A stretch of DNA of 7,871 nt from JANNAT01 sp043766915 (GTDB lineage: Bacteria; Pseudomonadota; Alphaproteobacteria; Rhodobacterales; Rhodobacteraceae), in contig JAYUHO010000393.1 in assembly GCA_043766915.1 (NCBI GenBank), forward strand, positions 1 to 7,871. The letters run 5' to 3'. Every line of letters starts with the position of its first letter. Positions within the stretch are counted from its first letter, which is position 1. The translations under genes and the position numbers were made by a program. This document shows, one piece after another, positions 1 to 4,463 of the stretch. The notes under the pieces were generated by a model. It worked only from the letters and a program-made list of their open reading frames with translations, was not told the origin of the DNA and made no database searches.

Positions 1-512
1 GTGACATCCAGCGATACCGTCACCAACAGCAGGATATGCAACGCAGGATGCCCCGGCCCAAACACCAGCCGCCCCATCAGATAGGCCAGCACAACATCAC
101 TGCCGATGGGAACCGGCCAGCCTGTGGCAAAACCCGCCTCATGCGCCGTCTCAAACAGCGCCCCGAACAACGTCCAGATCAGCACCGCCCCACGTGCCGC
201 GCCGACCATTCCGCCTAATGGCACAAAAGCGCGCGGCCCGGACAACGCCCCGCGTTCAAGGATCAGGGATTCCCACAGTTCTTTGCCGACAAAGAACATG
301 AACAGCGCCATCAACCCGTCCGAGACTATAGACAATGGCGTCAGGCTGGCCGGATGCAGGTTCAGCATCGCAGGCAACGGCAAATCGGCCATGCGCCATT
401 CGATAAAGTCATAATAACTGGCCGGATCAACCGAAACCCATGCCGTTGCCGCCACGACCCCCGCGCTCAGGCAGATTGCGAAATGACGGATGAAGGAAGA
501 GACGCGATACAT
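1..512 (-). CDS. NhaA-family Na+/H+ antiporter homologue, N-terminal part (runs off left edge)
   Basis: Reading leftwards from an ATG at 512-510, 170 codons stay open to the window edge. The product is a hydrophobic inner-membrane protein matching E. coli NhaA closely enough to align by number: Asp65, Leu67-Met68-Ala69, Phe71, Val75-Gly76 and Glu78 fall at the same positions, and GWPVPIGSDV (131-140) corresponds to the NhaA segment carrying Asp133. NhaA exchanges Na+ for H+ across the inner membrane. Here Asp139 and Asp169 correspond to E. coli Asp133 and Asp163, but the residue matching Asp164 is Val170, Leu77 is Lys and Glu82 is Ser. The fold is therefore clear but classic Na+/H+ exchange is not assured. 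The start has an AAGG about 10 bases upstream. The C-terminal half, with the second half of the transport core, lies outside the window. No neighbour on the same strand is visible. Family assignment is from memory of the E. coli sequence. Confidence 0.85.
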   Translation of the reverse strand, partial: MYRVSSFIRHFAICLSAGVVAATAWVSVDPASYYDFIEWRMADLPLPAMLNLHPASLTPLSIVSDGLMALFMFFVGKELWESLILERGALSGPRAFVPLGGMVGAARGAVLIWTLFGALFETAHEAGFATGWPVPIGSDVVLAYLMGRLVFGPGHPALHILLLVTVSLDV

Positions 513-722
513 TGCAATTTTGCCTTGGAAAAAGATTACTCATCAATATCTTGGAGGGCGTAAATCGGCAATCGCCCGGACGGTTTAACTTTGGACTGTG
601 GCAAGCCTGCATGATCAAACCCCCGCGCCGTGGTCTGCGCCGAGGACTGCGCGATTTGCTTGGCGATTATGCACGTGACAGAGAAAATGTCAGCTTACCG
701 TTTGGGTTCAAGTGGATACGAT
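513..722. other. Intergenic stretch without a supported gene
   Basis: About 210 bases lie between the start of the antiporter gene and the transposase remnant. A short open frame on the plus strand (611-733, 40 codons, arginine-rich) exists but has no recognisable features or clear ribosome binding site. No terminator or strong promoter pair was found; the promoter of the leftward antiporter gene must lie somewhere here. The last 30 bases lead directly into the transposase start and may belong to the left part of the insertion element, but I could not define a terminal inverted repeat. Confidence 0.5.
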
Positions 723-833
723 ATGAACCTTGAAAATCCCATTTTCGACGATGACAATGCAGCTTAGGCCTAAATGGAAGCGCAGCGTTTGGCCGATGGC
801 GTTGTTTGTCTGCATTGTGGCGGCGCTGCGAAG
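723..833 (+). pseudogene. IS1595-family transposase, decayed N-terminal fragment
   Basis: From ATG 723 the frame reads MNLENPIFDDDNAA, then a stop (TAG 765-767), Ala, a second stop (TAA 771-773), then MEAQRLADGVVCLHCGG. This matches, without gaps, the conserved start of IS1595-type transposases, which typically runs NPIF-D/E-rich-AA-R-A-x-LEAxRWPDGPVCPxCG; the two stops fall on the usual Arg and His/Trp positions. The two cysteines at 807-809 and 816-818 are the first half of the N-terminal zinc ribbon. After about position 833 the resemblance fades: the second cysteine pair, the DDE-type catalytic domain and the C-terminus are not seen, although the frame stays open to TAG 915-917. It is thus a remnant that cannot encode transposase. 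It flags old mobile-element activity next to the low-GC gene that follows. Confidence 0.75.
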
Positions 834-1000
834 GCTTGCCCTCGTGTTAGACGACTGATCCTCATCAGGAGATTGACTTTAAGGGACAGTCGGGGCCTCA
901 TCGCGGAGCATTCGTAGCAGACGGTTCAGCTTATGCCTAAATTTCGCTTTGTCCCGATCAGGAGGGCTCATGACCTTTATGCGTTTGATTGGTGTCGGCA
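834..1000. other. Unassigned stretch with strong SD and a 13-codon ORF
   Basis: This stretch follows the transposase remnant and shows no family resemblance. Its best signal is AGGAGG at 960-965, four bases before ATG 970. That ATG opens a frame of only 13 codons ending at TGA 1009-1011, so it overlaps the start of the next gene (ATG 1001) in another frame. The motif ATCAGGAG occurs twice (864-871 and 957-964). A small inverted repeat, CTGAT/ATCAG, lies at 855-868. None of this is enough to call a gene. Confidence 0.4.
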
Positions 1001-1750
1001 ATGGAACATGACTTGGCTGAAGCCCACCAACGTTTGGACTATTGCGATGCAGAATCCGCAGACCTTACTATTAAAATAAGTGCTTTCTTTCAGAACAGTT
1101 TCGAAATCAGGTTTCAGCGCAGCTTCGAAACCAAGGTTCTCCATGGGGATTTTGAAACACACATACAAGCGCGGATAACGTCACCAGTGCCAATAGAAAT
1201 TCGGGCCAAGGTAGGTAACATAATCAATGAGGCTAGGTCGGTTCTCGATCACCTCGCAAATGTGCTTGCGGAGCGGAACGGCTTCCCTAATTCTCGACGA
1301 ACTTACTTCCCTGTATCCGAGACTATTGAAAAGTTCCGGGAGGATGGTAAAAAAAAGATTGCCAAACTACGTCAGGAGGACCAAGACCTGATTGTAGAAC
1401 TACAACCTATGGGTGAAAAAAGACCGCTAATATATGGCTTCCACGAATTCGACATCATCAGAAAACACATAAGACTTGGAGTGCAGGTTCCAGCGCTAGA
1501 TGGCTTCGGGGTGTCTTCACCTGATGGTGGGAACATCATAATTGACTATCTCAAACCAATTAGACCAGCACCCAAGCTGGGATTGGAATGGAATACAATT
1601 TATAGGTTCCGCGCGTTAACGCGAGTAAGGCTCACCCCAAACGTGCAACTGACCTTCATTTCGCCGGTTCAGATATCTGGGCAAAGTGTAACGAGCGCGC
1701 TACCCGCATTAGTTAGAGAAGTTAGACAAATAGTGACGATGTTTGACTGA
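1001..1750 (+). CDS. Hypothetical protein, orphan lower-GC gene beside an IS remnant
   Basis: The gene encodes 249 residues from ATG 1001 (MEHDLAEAHQRLD); the frame also allows TTG 989 or GTG 992. No good ribosome binding site precedes 1001; the strong AGGAGG at 960-965 serves a 13-codon frame overlapping this start, so translational coupling is possible. I do not recognise a named family. Residues 67-94 contain a helix-like segment with VGNIINEARSVLDHLANVLA; a similar Gly-x-hydrophobic-(N/H)-x-x-R-S-x-LDHLA pattern recurs in uncharacterised bacterial proteins, and by analogy may be a conserved core helix. A charged Lys/Arg/Glu-rich part follows (about 108-130), and the C-terminal half looks like beta strands. 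There is no signal peptide, membrane segment or nucleotide-binding motif. Base composition differs from the rest: lines at 1081, 1201 and 1681 have 26, 30 and 27 G+C of 60, against 37 of 60 at 5041. Horizontal acquisition is the likely origin; function unknown. Confidence 0.8.
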   Translation: MEHDLAEAHQRLDYCDAESADLTIKISAFFQNSFEIRFQRSFETKVLHGDFETHIQARITSPVPIEIRAKVGNIINEARSVLDHLANVLAERNGFPNSRRTYFPVSETIEKFREDGKKKIAKLRQEDQDLIVELQPMGEKRPLIYGFHEFDIIRKHIRLGVQVPALDGFGVSSPDGGNIIIDYLKPIRPAPKLGLEWNTIYRFRALTRVRLTPNVQLTFISPVQISGQSVTSALPALVREVRQIVTMFD

Positions 1751-2010
1751 CTTGTGGTTACTGCATTGGCTCGTAAATCGCAGCGGTGATTTTGCTCGTT
1801 AGGTCATATTCGGGTTAAAATTTTGTCTTGCCGTAACGCCCGCCCCAACCATACGAGTTGTCGCATCCGTAAGCTTTCCGTCATGCAGTGCAATCTGCGC
1901 CATGGTTTTCTGCTCTCTCAAGTTTATAACTGCCTTTTCTTATGTGCGAATTTCCGTCAAATCCTGAACGCTGGTCTAATAATAGACGCTACCGAACCGC
2001 TGGAGGTCAG
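1751..2010. other. Intergenic region before the SseB-domain gene
   Basis: Apart from the doubtful 34-codon minus-strand ORF, this stretch holds only regulatory-looking sequence. AATAAT at 1978-1983 resembles a -10 box for the rightward gene but no matching -35 is visible at 16-18 bases. GGAGG at 2002-2006 is the ribosome binding site of the next gene. Confidence 0.4.
1799..1903 (-). CDS. Possible small ORF or truncated gene start, 34 residues
   Basis: An ATG at 1903-1901 opens 34 codons reading MAQIALHDGKLTDATTRMVG and onwards, ending at TAA (1801-1799). The composition looks protein-like rather than shadow-like (balanced charges, no Arg/Pro/Ser excess) and GAGAGAG lies about 10 bases upstream as a weak ribosome binding site. 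I know no family for it. It could be a genuine small protein, the surviving N-terminus of a gene cut by the insertions to its left, or chance. Its promoter would have to lie in 1904-2010, facing the SseB-domain gene. Confidence 0.25.
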   Translation of the reverse strand: MAQIALHDGKLTDATTRMVGAGVTARQNFNPNMT

Positions 2011-2793
2011 ATGACAAAGCTTGATGCCGCGCATGCCGCGATGACCGATGGGGACGACGCTGCGGCCCGGCAGTTTTATCGGATTTTTGCCGATGCAACC
2101 GTGCTGTTGCTGCTGGATCACGAACCAACGGGCGAGCGGATAAACCCGCGCGTCTTCGATCTGGCCGATGGCCCGGTGGTGCTGGCGTTTGATACCGATG
2201 AGCGGCTTGCCAGCTTTGGCGATGACCCGTTGCCCTATGCCGCCTTGCCGGGGCGGATCATCGCGCAGCATCTGGCGGGGCAGGGTGTGTCGTTGGGGCT
2301 GAACCTTGGCACCGGGGCGGCGTCGGAAATGCTGTTGCCGCCTCAGGCGTTGCAATGGCTGGCCGATATGCTGGACACAACGCCCGATCAGGTGCAGGCC
2401 ACGCCCGTGGCGTTCTATCCGCCACGTGGCTTGCCCGAAGGCCTGGCCGATGCGCTGACCTTTACGCTGGACGGGGCGGCTGGATTGGCCTTGGCGGCGC
2501 TGTTGGTGCAGGTGCGGTATTCAGACGGGCGGCGCGGCCATATGCTTGCGGTGATTGACGCAGCAGAGCCTGCGCAACAGCCGCTTGCGCGGGCCCTGGC
2601 CGAGGCGCTGCAGTTTTCGGGCGTGGATGAGGGCGAGTTGGACGTCACCTTTCTGGCCTCAACCGATCCTATCGTGCCGCAGATCGCCCGCGCGGCGCAG
2701 GTCTTTGCCGTGCCGCCTGTGGCGGTGCCCGACGAAGCCCCGTCGCGCGTCGCACCCGGATCAGACCCATCGCGGCCCCCGAACCTGCGGTAA
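2011..2793 (+). CDS. SseB-family (N-terminal domain) protein
   Basis: 260 residues from ATG 2011, preceded by GGAGG at 2002-2006 (4 bases away), which decides the start over longer in-frame options. The first half (about 15-130) resembles the SseB N-terminal domain: AARQFYRIFADATVLLLLD, a central region with VVLAFDTDERLASF, then GLNLGTGAASEMLLPPQALQWL (split here only for description; about 94-115), a pattern typical of this family in Rhodobacteraceae. The C-terminal part (145-240) is rich in Ala and Leu and looks like a second alpha/beta domain; the last 20 residues are Pro-rich and likely disordered. There is no signal peptide or membrane segment, so it should be cytoplasmic. The family was named from enterobacterial SseB, but no biochemical role is established for these homologues. 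It lies directly before rplM, with a separate rplM promoter in between, so the genes can be expressed independently. Confidence 0.75.
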   Translation: MTKLDAAHAAMTDGDDAAARQFYRIFADATVLLLLDHEPTGERINPRVFDLADGPVVLAFDTDERLASFGDDPLPYAALPGRIIAQHLAGQGVSLGLNLGTGAASEMLLPPQALQWLADMLDTTPDQVQATPVAFYPPRGLPEGLADALTFTLDGAAGLALAALLVQVRYSDGRRGHMLAVIDAAEPAQQPLARALAEALQFSGVDEGELDVTFLASTDPIVPQIARAAQVFAVPPVAVPDEAPSRVAPGSDPSRPPNLR

Positions 2794-2808
2794 TCGGAAA
2801 TTTGTTGG

Positions 2809-2822
2809 GGTATTATAATACC
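2809..2822. repeat. Perfect 14-bp palindrome in AT-rich spacer
   Basis: GGTATTATAATACC reads identically on both strands. It begins 15 bases after the SseB-domain gene stop and starts an AT-rich stretch running to about 2866. It contains a perfect TATAAT (2814-2819) but no -35 hexamer at the usual distance. It could be a protein binding site or a weak hairpin at the end of the upstream gene; with no GC core and no U-tract it is not a good intrinsic terminator. Confidence 0.5.
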
Positions 2823-2871
2823 TGTGTATATAAGATACTGATATTTATTGATTATATCTTTCAACCCCGCC

Positions 2872-2900
2872 TTGACGCCGCAAGGACCTGCTGCGATAAG
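2872..2900 (+). promoter_or_regulatory. Predicted rplM-rpsI promoter (housekeeping sigma)
   Basis: TTGACG (2872-2877) and GATAAG (2895-2900) are separated by exactly 17 bases. The -35 carries the TTGAC core favoured in alphaproteobacteria and the -10 matches 4 of 6 consensus bases. Transcription would start near 2907, leaving a leader of about 43 bases before rplM. A GC hairpin (CGGGG 2915-2919 with CCCCG 2925-2929, five-base loop) sits in that leader. Confidence 0.6.
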
Positions 2901-2949
2901 CCGTCATCTTAGATCGGGGCCTCTCCCCGCCTTAACATATGGTCGCAAT

Positions 2950-3414
2950 ATGAAAACCTTCTCCGCTACTCCGGCGGACATCGCGAAAAAGTGGATCCTG
3001 ATCGACGCCGAAGGCATCGTTCTGGGGCGCTTGGCCACGATCGTCGCCCAAATCTTGCGCGGCAAGAACAAGCCAACCTTCACACCGCACATGGATATGG
3101 GCGACAATGTGATCGTGATCAACGCCGATAAGGTGCAGATGACGGGCAACAAGCGCAACGACAAGATCTACTACTGGCACACCGGCCACCCGGGCGGCAT
3201 CAAGCAGCGCACCGCCAAGCAAGTCCTGGAAGGCGCACATCCCGAACGCGTCGTGATCAAAGCGGTTGAACGCATGATCACCCGCAACCGTCTTGGCCGC
3301 GTGCAGATGACCAACCTGCGCGTTTATGCTTCGGCGGAACATCCGCATGAAGCGCAGCAGCCCACTGTTCTTGATGTGGCGGCGCTGAATCCTAAGAACA
3401 CCCGGAGCGCATGA
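2950..3414 (+). CDS. rplM: 50S ribosomal protein L13
   Basis: 154 residues from ATG 2950 (MKTFSATPADIAKKW), the usual alphaproteobacterial L13 N-terminus; the upstream extension to 2848 in the same frame crosses the promoter and is not coding. L13 is an early-assembly protein of the large subunit binding 23S rRNA. Visible hallmarks are KKWILIDAEGIVLGRLAT (13-30), the GDNVIVINADKVQMTGNK segment (48-65), YYWHTGHPGG (70-79) and the C-terminal signature around RMITRNRLGRVQMTNLRVY, followed by the HPHEAQQP stretch. It is a little longer than the 142-residue E. coli protein, as usual in this group. No Shine-Dalgarno sequence is seen before the start; instead a four-codon frame (ATG 2939) ends on TGA 2951-2953, overlapping it. 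The stop overlaps the first possible rpsI start as ATGA (3411-3414), so the two ribosomal genes form one operon. Confidence 0.97.
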   Translation: MKTFSATPADIAKKWILIDAEGIVLGRLATIVAQILRGKNKPTFTPHMDMGDNVIVINADKVQMTGNKRNDKIYYWHTGHPGGIKQRTAKQVLEGAHPERVVIKAVERMITRNRLGRVQMTNLRVYASAEHPHEAQQPTVLDVAALNPKNTRSA

Positions 3415-3416
3415 GC

Positions 3417-3905
3417 ATGTCAGAGATCAAATCACTCGACGATCTGAAATCGGCTGTGGGCGCGGCAGCTCCCGTTGCCACCCCAATGGCTATTGTACGT
3501 GTGGCTGTGCGCGACAAGCTGGGCCGGTCCTATGCCACAGGCAAACGGAAGAATGCCGTGGCCCGCGTCTGGATCAAGCCCGGTTCTGGCAAGGTTGTGG
3601 TCAACGGCAAGACAATGGCGGAATACTTTGCCCGCCCGGTTCTGCAGATGATCCTGCGTCAGCCCTTCACCATTGCCAATGTCGAAGGCCAATTCGACGT
3701 GATGGCAACGGTTGCTGGTGGTGGTCTTTCGGGCCAGGCTGGTGCGGTAAAGCACGGCATTTCGAAGGCTTTGCAGCTGTATGAACCGTCTTTGCGCGGT
3801 GCCCTGAAAGCCGCTGGTTTCCTAACCCGCGACAGCCGCGTGGTGGAACGCAAGAAATACGGTAAGGCCAAGGCGCGCAAGAGCTTCCAGTTCTCGAAGC
3901 GTTAA
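3417..3905 (+). CDS. rpsI: 30S ribosomal protein S9
   Basis: S9 of the small subunit, whose C-terminal tail reaches the P-site tRNA. The conserved body begins at RSYATGKRKNAVARVWIKPG, continues through VNGKTMAEYFARPVLQ and TVAGGGLSGQAGAVKHGISKAL, and ends in ERKKYGKAKARKSFQFSKR, whose final Lys-Arg is the universally conserved tRNA-contacting tail. The protein carries an N-terminal extension of about 35 residues (KSLDDLKSAVG, Ala-rich linker) compared with the 130-residue E. coli protein, which is usual in Rhodobacteraceae. Two starts are possible: ATG 3411 overlaps the rplM stop, but GGAG at 3404-3407 is only 3 bases away from it and 9 bases from ATG 3417, so I chose 3417 (162 residues). If 3411 is used the protein has two more residues. 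It is cotranscribed with rplM and followed by a strong terminator. Confidence 0.96.
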   Translation: MSEIKSLDDLKSAVGAAAPVATPMAIVRVAVRDKLGRSYATGKRKNAVARVWIKPGSGKVVVNGKTMAEYFARPVLQMILRQPFTIANVEGQFDVMATVAGGGLSGQAGAVKHGISKALQLYEPSLRGALKAAGFLTRDSRVVERKKYGKAKARKSFQFSKR

Positions 3906-3927
3906 TTTCACCGGACGACAAATTTGC

Positions 3928-3956
3928 AAAGGCCCGTGGTGTTCCGCGGGCCTTTT
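3928..3956 (+). terminator. Rho-independent terminator of rplM-rpsI
   Basis: A 12-pair stem (AAAGGCCCGTGG with CCGCGGGCCTTT, one G-T pair) closes a TGTT loop 22 bases after the rpsI stop and is followed by T residues. It is a textbook intrinsic terminator. Confidence 0.9.
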
Positions 3957-3991
3957 GCGTTGGGTTTGGCAGGTTTGCTGCACTGGCGAAG

Positions 3992-4057
3992 GTGGGGGTT
4001 TCAGACCCCCAGGCGGCAATTGCCGCCTCCCCCGTGGGATATTTGGAAACAGAAAAA
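3992..4057. repeat. Rhodobacteraceae-type palindromic intergenic repeat
   Basis: The element consists of a GGGGG/CCCCC arm (3994-3998 and 4006-4010), a perfect 18-bp palindrome AGGCGGCAATTGCCGCCT (4011-4028), a second CCCCC (4029-4033) and a tail GTGGGATATTTGGAAACAG continuing to 4057. From memory, many Rhodobacteraceae genomes carry dispersed copies of this design: a G-rich arm, a variable inner palindrome, then CCCCCG-x-GATATTT and a purine-rich tail. The first GGGGG can pair with either CCCCC, so two alternative hairpins are possible. It sits between the terminators of two convergent genes. Confidence 0.7.
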
Positions 4058-4110
4058 GCAAAATTTAGTCAAATTTGAAGAGATTGCAGGCGAACGGCAT
4101 ATCGCCATGC

Positions 4111-4137
4111 AAAAAAAAGGGCCGGATTGCCCGGCCC
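4111..4137 (-). terminator. Rho-independent terminator of the DUF1127 gene
   Basis: Read on the minus strand, GGGCCGG and CCGGCCC (4131-4137 and 4119-4125) form a 7-pair GC stem with a five-base loop, followed by eight T residues (the A run 4111-4118 on the plus strand). It lies 24 bases past the DUF1127 stop codon. Confidence 0.9.
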
Positions 4138-4160
4138 AAGGTGGGGGCAATATTCGGGGG

Positions 4161-4373
4161 TCAGGCGTGCCAGAACCGTTTGGCGGATTCCATCTGCGCT
4201 GCGGACGGATCAAGCCCGATGTCAGCCAACAGATGTGGCGTCAGGCTGCCCAGCGATTTCCGGGTGCGGTGGCGTAATTCCCATGTGGCCACGGTCAGCG
4301 CGACCGTGATCAGCACCCGCGACAACGGCGGCAGGGGGCGATCAACAAGGGCAAGGACATGCGGGAGGGCCAT
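4161..4373 (-). CDS. DUF1127 (YjiS-like) small protein
   Basis: 70 residues from ATG 4373-4371 (MALPHVLALVDRPLPPLSR) to TGA 4163-4161; the frame stays open upstream but has no nearby start, and the upstream part crosses the regulatory region. The C-terminal half is the DUF1127 signature: Trp31 in a basic helix (WELRHRTRKSLGSL), then HLLADIGLDPSAAQMESAKRFW with the DIGL core at 51-54 and terminal Phe-Trp at 67-68. Such small proteins are common in alphaproteobacteria; some arginine-rich members affect RNA, phosphate or carbon metabolism, but this one has a hydrophobic N-terminal half and only moderate basicity, so its role is open. It is transcribed divergently from the MocR gene, an arrangement also seen for yjiS and yjiR in E. 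coli, and is probably a direct target of that regulator. Its ribosome binding site is weak (GGAAAA). A strong terminator follows. Confidence 0.88.
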   Translation of the reverse strand: MALPHVLALVDRPLPPLSRVLITVALTVATWELRHRTRKSLGSLTPHLLADIGLDPSAAQMESAKRFWHA

Positions 4374-4385
4374 GGCATTTTCCGA

Positions 4386-4429
4386 TTGTATTGATACAAA
4401 TAATGATATGCTGTGCTGTAATGATACAA
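4386..4429. promoter_or_regulatory. Paired operator boxes in the MocR/DUF1127 divergent region
   Basis: TTGTATTGATACAA (4386-4399) is an inverted repeat, TTGTAT and ATACAA around a TG spacer. A second copy, CTGTAATGATACAA (4416-4429), matches it at 12 of 14 positions in the same orientation. The copies start 30 bases apart, about three helical turns, so a dimer could contact both from one face. Box 2 overlaps a -10-like TGTAAT (4417-4422). MocR regulators commonly bind such repeated sites in front of their own divergently transcribed targets, so autoregulation plus control of the DUF1127 gene is the natural reading. Confidence 0.65.
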
Positions 4430-4463
4430 TATCCGGCGAATGAGTCGCCAGAGGAACATTGTT

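Noticed and set aside
36..414. Overlapping plus-strand open frames
   Set aside because: They are antisense to the antiporter gene, which has clear family motifs, and have Arg/Pro/Ser-rich shadow composition.
512..733. 73-codon plus-strand frame between the antiporter and the transposase remnant
   Set aside because: It starts on the antisense of the antiporter start codon, has no ribosome binding site and no recognisable motif.
855..868. CTGAT/ATCAG inverted repeat as a terminator or att-like site
   Set aside because: Five pairs, no T-tract and no partner copy; expected by chance.
883..955. GGGACA/TGTCCC arms as insertion-element ends
   Set aside because: Six-base arms 60 bases apart with no transposase between them.
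864..964. ATCAGGAG direct repeat (864-871, 957-964)
   Set aside because: Only eight bases and mostly a Shine-Dalgarno-like sequence; too short to indicate duplication or target sites.
1957..2355. 132-codon minus-strand frame
   Set aside because: Antisense to the SseB-domain gene, rich in Arg and Gln as typical of high-GC shadows.
3924..4277. 117-codon plus-strand frame after rpsI
   Set aside because: It runs through two terminators and the palindromic repeat and is antisense to the DUF1127 gene.
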